From Bacteroidales bacterium (GTDB lineage: Bacteria; Bacteroidota; Bacteroidia; Bacteroidales; UBA932): 41,076 nucleotides of DNA. The notes below the pieces were generated by a model. That model was given only the letters and a program-made list of their open reading frames with translations. It did not search any database and was not told the origin of the DNA. How positions within the stretch are numbered: position 1 is the first letter of the stretch; each line of letters opens with the position of its first letter. Shown piece after piece: positions 25,156 to 33,700 of this stretch. Position numbers and translations under genes: made by a program. The stretch is taken from contig JAEEJZ010000032.1 of the NCBI GenBank assembly GCA_016282145.1, positions 1 through 41,076 of the forward strand, given 5' to 3'.

Positions 25156-27585
25156 TCAGTGTATGTTTGCAATGCTCATAATATCGGCAAAAACGCCTGC
25201 CGCCGTGACGCCCGCGCCGGCTCCGTAGCCCTGGATGAGCATCGGATGCTCGTGGTAGCGTTCGGTCGTAAGCAGTACGATGTTGTTCGAGCCGTCGAGG
25301 ACGTAGAACGAATGCAGGTTGCCCACGGTCTTCAGCGACACGGAGAATTTGCCGTTCTCCATCTTGGCGACGAAGCGCCAGCGCTCGTTCCTGCGTTCCA
25401 GTTCCTTGCGCTCCGCTTCGAACTTGGCGTCGAGCGAGGGCAGTTTGGCCCAGAACTCTTCCAGCGTGCAGTCGAAGAAGGCGGGCGGGATGAAGAGATG
25501 CGCTTCCACATCCTCCTGGTTCACCTTGTAGCCGGCTTCGCGGGCGAGGATGACCAGTTTGCGGATGACATCCTTCCCGGAGAGGTCGATGCGGGGATCC
25601 GGCTCGGAGAAGCCCTGCTCCTGCGCCATCTTGACGGTGCGGCTGAAGGGGATGTCCTCCGAGATGGTGTTGAAGATGAAATTCAGCGTGCCGCTCAGCA
25701 CGGCCTCGATCTTTTCGATCTTGTCGCCGCTGTTCACCAGGTCGTTGATGGTGTTGATGATGGGCAGACCGGCGCCGACGTTGGTTTCGAAGAGGAACTT
25801 CACGTTGCGCTTCAGGGCGGTCTCCTTCAGGCGGCGGTAATTGTCGTAGTCGGAAGATGCGGCAATCTTGTTCGCCGCGACCACCGAGATGCCGTGATTG
25901 AAGAAATCCTCGTAGAGAGCGGCCGCTTCGGCGCTGGCCGTGCAATCCACGAAGACGGAATTGAAGATGTTCATTCCGATGACTTCTTCCTTCAGTTTTG
26001 CCGGCGTCAGCGGGATGCCTGCGGCCACCAGTTCGCGGAAACGGGTCGTGTCGATGCCGTTCCGGTCGAAGATGCCGCGGGTTCTGCGGGCGATGCCGAC
26101 GATGTTGAGTTTCAGGTTACGCTCGCGCATCAGTTTCTCGCGCTGCGCGGTAATCTGCTCAATCAATTGTCCGCCCACCGTCCCTATCCCGCAAATGAAA
26201 AGGTTTAACTCCTGGTATTCCGACAGAAAGAAACTGTCGTGGATGACGTTGAGGGATTTGCGCAGGAACTTCTTCTCTACGACGAAGGAGATGTTGCGTT
26301 CCTCCGTGCCCTGCGCCAGCGCGATGATGCTGATGCCGTTGCGTCCCAGCGTCGTGAACAGTTTCCCGGCGACGCCGGAATTCTGCCGCATGTTCTCTCC
26401 GACGATGGCGACCGTCGCGACGTCGCGACGGCACTGCACGGGATCCATCGAGCCTTCGGCGATCTCGTGCGCAAACTCCTGCTGCAGCGCCTCTGTAGCC
26501 GCTTCGGCGTCGGTGGCATTAATGCCGAGCGATATGCTCGTCTCCGAGGAGGACTGGCTGACCAGATAGACGCTGATTCCCTCGAGGGCGAGGGCGTTGA
26601 AGATGCGGCGGTTGATGCCGACGATACCGGCCATCGACGGGGCGGAGACCGTAATCACGCAACTGTCCTCGATGGAGGAAATGCCCGTGACGGGGAACTC
26701 CCCGCCGTGGTGCTCCCGGCTGATGACGGTGCCCCTGGCCTCCGGATGGAAGGTATTTTTTATCAGGATGTTGATGTTCTTTGCGCAGACCGGATAGAGC
26801 GAAGGCGGATAAATGACCTTCGCGCCGAAGTTGCAAAGTTCCATCGCCTCTTCGTAACTCAGGGCGTCGATGACGTAGGAAGTGCGGATGATGCGCGGGT
26901 CGGCGGTCATGAAGCCGTCCACGTCCGTCCAGATCTCCAGCCTGTCGGCATTCAGCGCCGCGGCGATGATGCTGGCGGTGTAGTCGGAACCGCCGCGTCC
27001 CAGGTTGGTGATTTCGCCGCTGCGGCTGTCCGTGGAGATGAAGCCGGGGACGACGGCCACCTGGCCCTTGCCGAAGGAGGCGAAGGCCTCGTGCACCAGG
27101 CGTTCGGTCAGTTCCGAATCCAGGACGGTCTTGCCGGCCCTGCGGGTGGTCTTGATGAAGTTGAGGGCATCGTAGCGCCTGGCGCCCGGCAGCATTGCCG
27201 TAACGATGAGCGAAGACATGCGCTCGCCGTAACTGACGATTTCGCAGCGCGTCTTTTCCGGCAGTACGCGCAGGGAATAGACGCCTTCGCAGAGGCCGCC
27301 GAGGGAATCGAACAGCCTTCCGATATCGGCACGCAGGGCGGTATCGCCCGGGACGCAGGCGTCCATGATTTCCGTATGCCGTTCCCGGATGGCGGCAAGG
27401 TGTGTCCGGAAGGCCTCATCGCCTTTCTCCGCCATCGCCGACATTTCCAGCAACTGGTCGGTAATCCCGCCGAGTGCCGAAACGACAACCACAACCCCTT
27501 CGTCATGAAGGGCGACGATATTTTTGACATTCTGCAGCGGCGCTACGCTGCCTACGGAACTTCCGCCGAATTTCAGTACATTCAT
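25156..27585 (-). CDS. thrA: Bifunctional aspartokinase / homoserine dehydrogenase
   Basis: First and third steps of threonine synthesis in one 809-aa chain. Residues 1 to about 300 are the aspartokinase (KFGGSSVGS at 5-13, ITNLGRGGSDYTA at about 192-204). About 310-450 are two ACT regulatory domains (VGINRRIFNALALEGISVYL; AGKLFTTLGRNGISIIAL), which bind threonine in characterised homologues. About 462-809 is homoserine dehydrogenase, opening with LFICGIGTVGGQLIEQI, and including NKIAASSDYDNYRRL, FETNVGAGLPI and LSGTLNFIF. Lying 66 nt after proA, it may have its own promoter or share the proline transcript. Confidence 0.97.
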   Translation of the reverse strand: MNVLKFGGSSVGSVAPLQNVKNIVALHDEGVVVVVSALGGITDQLLEMSAMAEKGDEAFRTHLAAIRERHTEIMDACVPGDTALRADIGRLFDSLGGLCEGVYSLRVLPEKTRCEIVSYGERMSSLIVTAMLPGARRYDALNFIKTTRRAGKTVLDSELTERLVHEAFASFGKGQVAVVPGFISTDSRSGEITNLGRGGSDYTASIIAAALNADRLEIWTDVDGFMTADPRIIRTSYVIDALSYEEAMELCNFGAKVIYPPSLYPVCAKNINILIKNTFHPEARGTVISREHHGGEFPVTGISSIEDSCVITVSAPSMAGIVGINRRIFNALALEGISVYLVSQSSSETSISLGINATDAEAATEALQQEFAHEIAEGSMDPVQCRRDVATVAIVGENMRQNSGVAGKLFTTLGRNGISIIALAQGTEERNISFVVEKKFLRKSLNVIHDSFFLSEYQELNLFICGIGTVGGQLIEQITAQREKLMRERNLKLNIVGIARRTRGIFDRNGIDTTRFRELVAAGIPLTPAKLKEEVIGMNIFNSVFVDCTASAEAAALYEDFFNHGISVVAANKIAASSDYDNYRRLKETALKRNVKFLFETNVGAGLPIINTINDLVNSGDKIEKIEAVLSGTLNFIFNTISEDIPFSRTVKMAQEQGFSEPDPRIDLSGKDVIRKLVILAREAGYKVNQEDVEAHLFIPPAFFDCTLEEFWAKLPSLDAKFEAERKELERRNERWRFVAKMENGKFSVSLKTVGNLHSFYVLDGSNNIVLLTTERYHEHPMLIQGYGAGAGVTAAGVFADIMSIANIH

Positions 27586-27628
27586 ACGCTACGCTATAAA
27601 TCCTACAAAATTGGCAATTATTTCGAAA

Positions 27629-27643
27629 ATATGCAAAGCATAT
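27629..27643. promoter_or_regulatory. Small perfect palindrome between proA and thrA
   Basis: ATATGC-AAA-GCATAT is a 6-bp inverted repeat with a 3-nt loop in the only sizeable gap of the amino-acid block. Next to it (27620-27630) is the near-palindrome ATTTCGAAAAT. It may be an operator or a weak processing hairpin. It is too weak, and has too short a T-run, for a convincing intrinsic terminator. Confidence 0.3.
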
Positions 27644-27651
27644 CCCTCAAA

Positions 27652-28881
27652 CTACGGCCGGGTCTGGCCGTAGCCTTCGATGAGCCATTTGTAGGTGGTG
27701 ATTTCTTCGAGGCCCATCGGGCCGCGGGCGCCGAGTTTCTGGGTGCTGATGCCGATTTCCGCGCCGAGCCCGAACTGGGCGCCGTCGGTAAAACTGGTCG
27801 GGGCGTTCACATATACGCAGGCGGCATCGACTTGCTGCTGGAAGGCCCGGGCGTTCTGCGCGTCTTCGGTGATGATGGATTCGCTGTGTCCGGAGCCGTA
27901 TTTCGCAATGTGGGCAAGGGCTTCGTCGAGGCTGTCCACGACCCTCACCGCCATCTTGTAGTCCATGAATTCGGTGCCGAAGGATGCTTCCGTCGCCTTC
28001 TCGAGCAGGGGATGACGGCCTTCCAGCACCCCGTAGGCCCGTTCGTCCGCATAGAGGGTGACCTGCGGCATCTGCGACACGAGCGCAGGCAGGTCCGCCA
28101 GCCGTGCCGAATGCAACAGCAGGCAGTCCAGGGCGTTGCAGACGCTGACCCTGCGGGTCTTGGCGTTGGTGACGATGCGGCGGCCCTTCTCCAGGTCGCC
28201 GGAGGCATCGAAATAGGTGTTGACCACGCCGGCGCCGGTTTCGATGCAGGGCACCTTCGCGTTGTCGCGCACGAAGTTGATCAGGGCCCTACCGCCGCGG
28301 GGGATCACCAGGTCCACGTAGCCGCAGGCTTCGAGGAGTTCCTGCGTGGCTTCGCGGCCGGCGGGGAGCAGGGTGACGGCATCGGGGGTGATGCCGCCCG
28401 CCTCGAGCACTTCCCTGATCAGCGCGACCGCCGCGGCATTGGAGGCATAGGCGTCGCTGCCGCCTTTCAGGATGCAGGCGCTGCCGCTTTTGAAGCAGAG
28501 CGAAAAGACATCCCAGGTGACATTGGGCCGGGCTTCGTAAATCACGCCGATGACCCCGAAGGGGACGCTCACTTTCCGCAGCTGCAAACCGTTGGGCAGC
28601 GTCCTTTCGAGCAGGATGCGGCCGAGCGGGGAGGGGAGCGACGCGACATTGCGCATATCGGCGGCGATGCCGGCAAGCCGCTCGCGGTTCAGTTTCAAAC
28701 GGTCGTAGAGCGGATTCGACGGATCCATCCGCGCAAGGTCCTGCGCATTGGCTTCGAGCAGGCTTTCCGCGCGGGCTTCGAGCGTATCGGCAAGGGTATG
28801 CAGCAGACGGTTGCGGTCAGCGTCGCTGATGAGGGCGACCTGACGGGCCGCTTTCGCGGCGGCTTCGAAATTGGCTTTCAT
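27652..28881 (-). CDS. proA: Gamma-glutamyl phosphate reductase
   Basis: Second step of proline synthesis: reduces glutamyl-5-phosphate to glutamate semialdehyde with NADPH. It has 409 aa, normal length. [20 protein letters not shown] and [24 protein letters not shown] segments mark the nucleotide-binding half. [20 protein letters not shown] and the catalytic Cys region [15 protein letters not shown] mark the active site, and the C-terminus carries [10 protein letters not shown]. It overlaps proB by 4 nt. Confidence 0.97.
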   Translation of the reverse strand: MKANFEAAAKAARQVALISDADRNRLLHTLADTLEARAESLLEANAQDLARMDPSNPLYDRLKLNRERLAGIAADMRNVASLPSPLGRILLERTLPNGLQLRKVSVPFGVIGVIYEARPNVTWDVFSLCFKSGSACILKGGSDAYASNAAAVALIREVLEAGGITPDAVTLLPAGREATQELLEACGYVDLVIPRGGRALINFVRDNAKVPCIETGAGVVNTYFDASGDLEKGRRIVTNAKTRRVSVCNALDCLLLHSARLADLPALVSQMPQVTLYADERAYGVLEGRHPLLEKATEASFGTEFMDYKMAVRVVDSLDEALAHIAKYGSGHSESIITEDAQNARAFQQQVDAACVYVNAPTSFTDGAQFGLGAEIGISTQKLGARGPMGLEEITTYKWLIEGYGQTRP

Positions 28882-29639
28882 CGGATTTCGGTATGTATGA
28901 TGCTCTCAGGCGCTTCCGCGAGTTTCAGCAGGACGGCGTCGCGTTTGCCGTTGGCGATGATGACGCGTACCCCGGAGGCGGCGAGTCTGCGTGCCATCTC
29001 GTACTTGGTCTGCATTCCTCCGCGTCCGGCGCTGCTGTGTTTGGCGCTGATGTAGGCGGAAAGGTCTTCCTCGTGCGAAACGCGCTCGATGACGCGGCTG
29101 CCCTCCAGCGAAGGGTCGCCGTTGTAGATGCCGTCTATGTTGCTGAGGATGATGAGGGTATCGGCCCCCATCATCGTGGCGACGAGGCCGGAGAGTTCGT
29201 CATTGTCCGTAAACATTAGTTCCGTGATGCTCACGGCGTCGTTTTCGTTGACGATGGGCAGGATGCCGCTCTCCAGCATTCCTTCCATACAATTGCGCTG
29301 GTTGTTGTATTCTTCGGTCCCCTCGAAGTTCTTTTTCATCGTGAGGATCTGTCCCACGTTGATGCCGTAGTCCGCAAACAGCCTGTAATACTGGTCCATC
29401 AGGCGGACCTGGCCGACGGCGGCGTACAGCTGCCGCTGCTGGACTTCGTCCAGGCCGGGCGCAGCCTTGGCCAGGCTCCGCCCGCACGCCACCGCGCCGC
29501 TGGTGACCAGGATGACCTCGATACCCCGTTTGCGCAGGGCCTGGATCTGGTCCGTCAGCGAGGATACCCTTGTCGTGTCCAGCGTGCCGTTGTCCCTGGT
29601 GAGCACGTTGCTGCCCACCTTAACCACGATCCTTTTCAT
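28878..29639 (-). CDS. proB: Glutamate 5-kinase, short form without PUA domain
   Basis: Phosphorylates glutamate in the first step of proline synthesis. The start is ATG 29639 ([13 protein letters not shown]), which overlaps the proC stop as ATGA. An in-frame ATG at 29810 lies inside proC and adds unrelated sequence. The protein has 253 aa: only the amino-acid kinase domain ([51 protein letters not shown]). The C-terminal PUA domain present in the 367-aa E. coli enzyme is missing, as in some other bacteria, and proA follows directly. Confidence 0.95.
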   Translation of the reverse strand: MKRIVVKVGSNVLTRDNGTLDTTRVSSLTDQIQALRKRGIEVILVTSGAVACGRSLAKAAPGLDEVQQRQLYAAVGQVRLMDQYYRLFADYGINVGQILTMKKNFEGTEEYNNQRNCMEGMLESGILPIVNENDAVSITELMFTDNDELSGLVATMMGADTLIILSNIDGIYNGDPSLEGSRVIERVSHEEDLSAYISAKHSSAGRGGMQTKYEMARRLAASGVRVIIANGKRDAVLLKLAEAPESIIHTEIR

Positions 29640-30409
29640 TTGATTCCGGCTTTGAGTCCCGCAATGACGGCTGCACTGAACCCGGCCTCCTCCATCGCAT
29701 TGAGTCCCTTGATGGTCAGGCCTCCCGGAGTGGTGACGCGGTCGATTTCCTGCTCGGCGTGCGTGCCTTTCTCGTTCAGCAGCCGGGCGGCGCCTTCCAC
29801 CGTGTCGCACACGGCCTTGCTGGCGAGACTGGGCGGGATGCCGAGTTCGACGGCGCCTTCCACGGCGGCGCGGATGTAGCGCAGCGCATAGGCGATGCCG
29901 CAGGAGGTGACGGAGGTGCCCGCAAGCATCTTCATCGCGGGCAGCTTGACGGTGCTGCCGATGCAGCCCATCAGTTTCTCCACTTTCTTGAACTGTCCCT
30001 CGGAGGCGCGGACCGGCGAGAGGATGGTGGCACTTTTGCCGATTTCGGCAGCGGTGTTGGGAATGGCATAGATGATGGGCATATCCCCGGGGAAGAGTTC
30101 TTCCAGTTTCGCGGCAGGAACGCCCGGCGCGAGGCAGACCAGCGTCTGCGATTCCTTGCCCAGTTCCGGGGCGATCTGCGTGGCGATCTCTTCAATCAGC
30201 CAGGGCTTTACGGCGATCAGTACAAAGTCGGCTCCCTGCACGGCCGCCGCATTATCCAACAGGGTATCAAAGCCTTCTGCGCTGAACTTTTCGAGCGTTG
30301 CCGCGCTGGAGGCTGTCAGGGTGATGTCTTTCGCCGGAACACCGCCGCGCACAAGCCCGCGCGCAACGGCACCCCCGAGATTTCCGGCTCCTATGAGGCA
30401 GATTTTCAT
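29636..30409 (-). CDS. proC: Pyrroline-5-carboxylate reductase
   Basis: Last step of proline synthesis, reducing pyrroline-5-carboxylate with NAD(P)H. It has 257 aa. The dinucleotide-binding motif is LIGAGNLGGAVARGL (residues 4-18), with VLIAVKPW in the middle. The C-terminal signature region (about 160-235) includes TSVTSCGIAYALRYI and VTTPGGLTIKGLNAMEEAGF. It is the first gene of the minus-strand amino-acid block, divergent from the carAB leader. A TACATTCG box on the minus strand (30436-30429), 19 nt before its ATG, may be part of its promoter. Confidence 0.96.
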   Translation of the reverse strand: MKICLIGAGNLGGAVARGLVRGGVPAKDITLTASSAATLEKFSAEGFDTLLDNAAAVQGADFVLIAVKPWLIEEIATQIAPELGKESQTLVCLAPGVPAAKLEELFPGDMPIIYAIPNTAAEIGKSATILSPVRASEGQFKKVEKLMGCIGSTVKLPAMKMLAGTSVTSCGIAYALRYIRAAVEGAVELGIPPSLASKAVCDTVEGAARLLNEKGTHAEQEIDRVTTPGGLTIKGLNAMEEAGFSAAVIAGLKAGIK

Positions 30410-30444
30410 GTTTCCAACAATAATCCTGCGAATGTAACGAAAAT

Positions 30445-30475
30445 TTTGGATTTTTAAAAAGCTTGACTAACTTTG
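30445..30475 (+). promoter_or_regulatory. Consensus Bacteroidota promoter for the carAB leader transcript
   Basis: TTTG at 30445-30448, a 19-nt spacer, then TAACTTTG at 30468-30475, a full match to TAnnTTTG. Transcription should begin near 30480, leaving a leader of about 220 nt before the carAB start codon. Confidence 0.8.
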
Positions 30476-30499
30476 TAGCCCGGTTAGAAGTGAATTTTT

Positions 30500-30634
30500 A
30501 TGTTTGTATCTTACCGGGAACGTGATTATCTAAGCGCCCTTTGGTGCTCCTCCGGACATCAGAACCGACAGTTTGGCTTCCAGGCCTTCGCCTGGTTGGG
30601 TAAGTCGTGTCCGTCCGGCCGGACATTGCGGTAA
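30500..30634 (+). CDS. Possible leader peptide (44 codons) upstream of carAB
   Basis: ATG at 30500, about 20 nt after the predicted transcription start, opens a 44-codon ORF ending in TAA at 30632-30634. The product begins MFVSYRERDYLSALWC and contains HQNRQFGFQAF; it has five Arg and three Gln codons, and no family match is apparent. The same DNA can fold into several stems: AGCGCC/GGTGCT at 30533-30548, CCAGGC/GCCTGG at 30580-30595, and GGACA/TGTCC at 30554-30612. AGAACCG (30561-30567), inside the ORF, is complementary to CGGTTCT (30665-30671) in the terminator. This fits a translation-sensitive attenuator. The alternative is a non-coding structured leader in which the ORF is accidental. 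Confidence 0.42.
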   Translation: MFVSYRERDYLSALWCSSGHQNRQFGFQAFAWLGKSCPSGRTLR

Positions 30635-30663
30635 TACATATATAGACCTGTAAAAAATACATT

Positions 30664-30695
30664 CCGGTTCTTCCTGGGGAGGGCCGGTTTTTTTT
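30664..30695 (+). terminator. Intrinsic terminator (attenuator) just before carAB
   Basis: CCGG-TTCTTCC, a 3-nt loop, then GGGAGGG-CCGG forms an 11-pair stem (with G-T/U wobbles), followed by eight T. It ends 5 nt before the carAB ATG, so transcription of the operon must pass through it. The hairpin would also occlude the translation start. Confidence 0.75.
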
Positions 30696-30700
30696 ATGTT

Positions 30701-33700
30701 ATGAAGGCATATTTGATTCTTGAAGACGGTTCGCGTTTTGAAGGAACGCTGTTCGGAAGCCCGAAGGGCACGGCCGGGGAAGTGGTGTTCAACACGGCGA
30801 TGACGGGCTACCCCGAAAGCCTGACCGACCCCTCCTATGCCGGTCAGATCCTGGTCTCGACCTTTCCGCTCATCGGCAACTACGGCGTCCCTTCGCACGA
30901 GAAGGAAGCGGACGGGCTGGAGGAACATTTCGAGGGCAGCCACATCTATGCCAGCGGCCTGGTCGTGGCGGATTACAGCCGCGAATACAGCCACTGGGAC
31001 GCCCGGGAAAGCCTGGACGAATGGCTCAAGCGCGAAGGGATTCCCGCCCTCACGGGCATCGATACCCGTTCGCTCACGAAAGTGCTGCGCGAGCACGGCG
31101 TGATGCGCGGACGCATCGTCCTGGAAGGAAAAGAAAGTGCCGATGCCGGCGTTCCGGACTACGGCAGCCACAACTTCGTCGCCGAGGTCTCCTGCAAGGA
31201 GCTGCTGCGCTACCGTCCGGAAGGAGAGCCGCGCAAAAAGGTCGTCCTGGTCGACTGCGGCTGCAAATACAACATCATCCGCTGCCTGCTGAACCGGGGC
31301 GTCGAGGTCATCCGGGTGCCTTGGAACTACGATTACACGGGAATGGATTACGACGGCCTGCTGCTGAGCAACGGTCCGGGTAACCCCGAAGCGTGCAGGG
31401 AGACGGTGGATATCCTCAGGAAAGTGCTCGACGAAGGCCGCAGCAATGCCGCCCAGGGCCTCCCGGTCAAGCCGGTGATGGGCATCTGCCTGGGCAATCA
31501 GTTGCTCGGCATCGCCGCAGGCGCAAAGGTATATAAATTGAAATATGGTCACCGCGGTCATAACCAGCCGGTCCGTCTGGAAGGTACGACCGAGTGCTTC
31601 ATCACCAGCCAGAATCACGGCTACGCCATTGACAACGACTCCCTGCCGGAAGGTTGGAAGCCCCTGCTGGTCAATATGAACGACGGCTCCAACGAGGGCC
31701 TGGAACACCGGAGCCTGCCCTGGTTCTCGGTGCAGTTCCATCCGGAGGCCAGCGGCGGTCCGCTGGATACGGAAGTGCTCTTCGACCGCTTTGTCGCCCT
31801 GATGGAGTCGCCTTCGGCCGCAGGCTGCCCGCCCGTCAGCGGCCATCTGCTCAAAGCGGCCGCCTGCCCGCCGCCGACCAAGCCGTCGAAAGTGCTGGTC
31901 CTGGGCTCCGGAGCGCTGAAAATCGGCGAAGCGGGGGAATTCGACTATTCCGGCTCGCAGGCCCTCAAGGCCCTGCGCGAGGAAGGTATCTCGACCGTGC
32001 TGATTAATCCGAACATCGCTACGGTGCAGACGAGCGAAGGCGTCGCCGACAAGATTTATTTCCTGCCGGTGACCCCGGCCTTCGTGGAAAAGGTCATTGC
32101 GAAGGAGCGTCCGGACGGAATCTTCCTTTCCTTCGGCGGGCAGACCGCGCTGAACTGCGGCATCGAACTCTATCAGTCCGGCGTGCTCGAGAAATATGGC
32201 GTGCGCGTGCTGGGAACGCCCGTGCAGACCGTCATCGACACCGAGGACCGGGAGCGCTTTGTCGAAAGGCTCGACGAAATCGACGTAAAGACCATCCGGA
32301 GCGAAGCCTGCGCTTCGGTCGCGGAAGCGGCGGCTGCGGCGGAAAGGCTGGGCTATCCCGTCATCCTGCGCTCCGCCTATGCCCTTGGCGGACTGGGCTC
32401 GGGTTTCTGCGACAATGCGGAGGAACTTTCGCGCCTGGCGGAAAAATCCTTCTCCTTCTCGCCGCAGGTCCTGGTGGAAAAGAGCCTGAAAGGCTGGAAG
32501 GAAATCGAATACGAGGTGGTCCGCGATGCCTATGACAACTGCATCACGGTCTGTAATATGGAGAACTTCGACCCCCTGGGCATCCATACGGGGGAGAGTA
32601 TCGTCATTGCGCCTTCCCAGACCCTGACCAACTCGGAATACCATTTCCTGCGCGAACTGGCCATCAAGATCGTCCGTCATCTCGGGATAGTCGGCGAATG
32701 CAACGTGCAATATGCTTTCGACCCCGATTCGGAGGATTACCGCGTCATCGAGGTGAATGCGCGCCTCAGCCGCTCTTCCGCCCTGGCCTCGAAGGCGACC
32801 GGCTACCCGCTGGCTTCGGTGGCGGCCAAACTCGGTCTGGGGAAGGGCCTTTTCGAACTGAAGAACAGCGTCACCAAGACGACGAGCGCCTTCTTTGAAC
32901 CGGCCCTGGACTATGTCGTGTGCAAGATTCCGCGCTGGGACCTGTCGAAGTTCCACGGAGTGGACCGCGAAATCGGTTCCAGTATGAAATCGGTGGGCGA
33001 GGTGATGTCCATCGGCCGTACCTTCGAGGAAGCCATCCAGAAGGGCCTGAGGATGATCGGGCAGGGGATGTACGGTTTCGTGGAGAACAGCCGCCTGACC
33101 TTCGATGACCTGGACAAGGCCCTGCGCGAGCCCACCGATATGCGCATCTTCGCCATCTGCCAGGCCATGCAGTCCGGTTACAGCATCGACCGCATCCACG
33201 CCCTGACGAAAATCGACAAGTGGTTCCTGCGCAAACTCCAGAATATCGTGCATATCGCGGAAGAACTGCGCGGATGCGGGAGCGAAATCCCGCGGGAACA
33301 ACTCCTGAAAGCCAAGATTTACGGTTTTTCGGATTACCAGATCGCCCGCGCCGCATCCGGGGACAAGGCGGATGCGCTTGCCGTCCGCGCCCTGCGGAAG
33401 GCGGCGGGCATCGTCCCGGTGGTCCGGCAGATCGATACCCTGGCGGGCGAGTTCCCCGCCCTGACCAATTATCTTTATATGACCTACCAGGGAGTGGGCG
33501 ACGACAGCCCGGCCGGCGGGGATGACGGACGCAAGAGCGTCGTCGTGCTCGGATCGGGCGCCTACCGCATCGGCTCTTCGGTAGAATTCGACTGGTGCTG
33601 CGTACAGGCGCTCAACACCATCCGCCGGCAGGGCTACCGCAGCGTGCTGGTCAACTACAATCCCGAAACCGTATCGACCGACTATGATGTCTGCGACCGG

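Noticed and set aside
26239..29055. 938-codon ORF on the plus strand opposite thrA, proA and proB
   Set aside because: The opposite strand encodes clear, motif-complete enzymes. This frame shows no family features and is a shadow.
29640..29810. 57-residue N-terminal extension of ProB
   Set aside because: It lies inside proC and is Arg/His-rich shadow sequence. ATG 29639 gives the family N-terminus and an ATGA overlap.
30480..30695. 6S RNA, SRP RNA or another known stable RNA in the carAB leader
   Set aside because: A promoter, folded body and terminator are there, but the SRP GGAAG/AGCAG core and the 6S closing-stem/bubble pattern were not found.
30530..33301. 923-codon ORF on the minus strand opposite the carAB leader and carAB
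   Set aside because: It is antisense to an unmistakable carbamoyl-phosphate synthetase and has no motif; its length reflects base composition.
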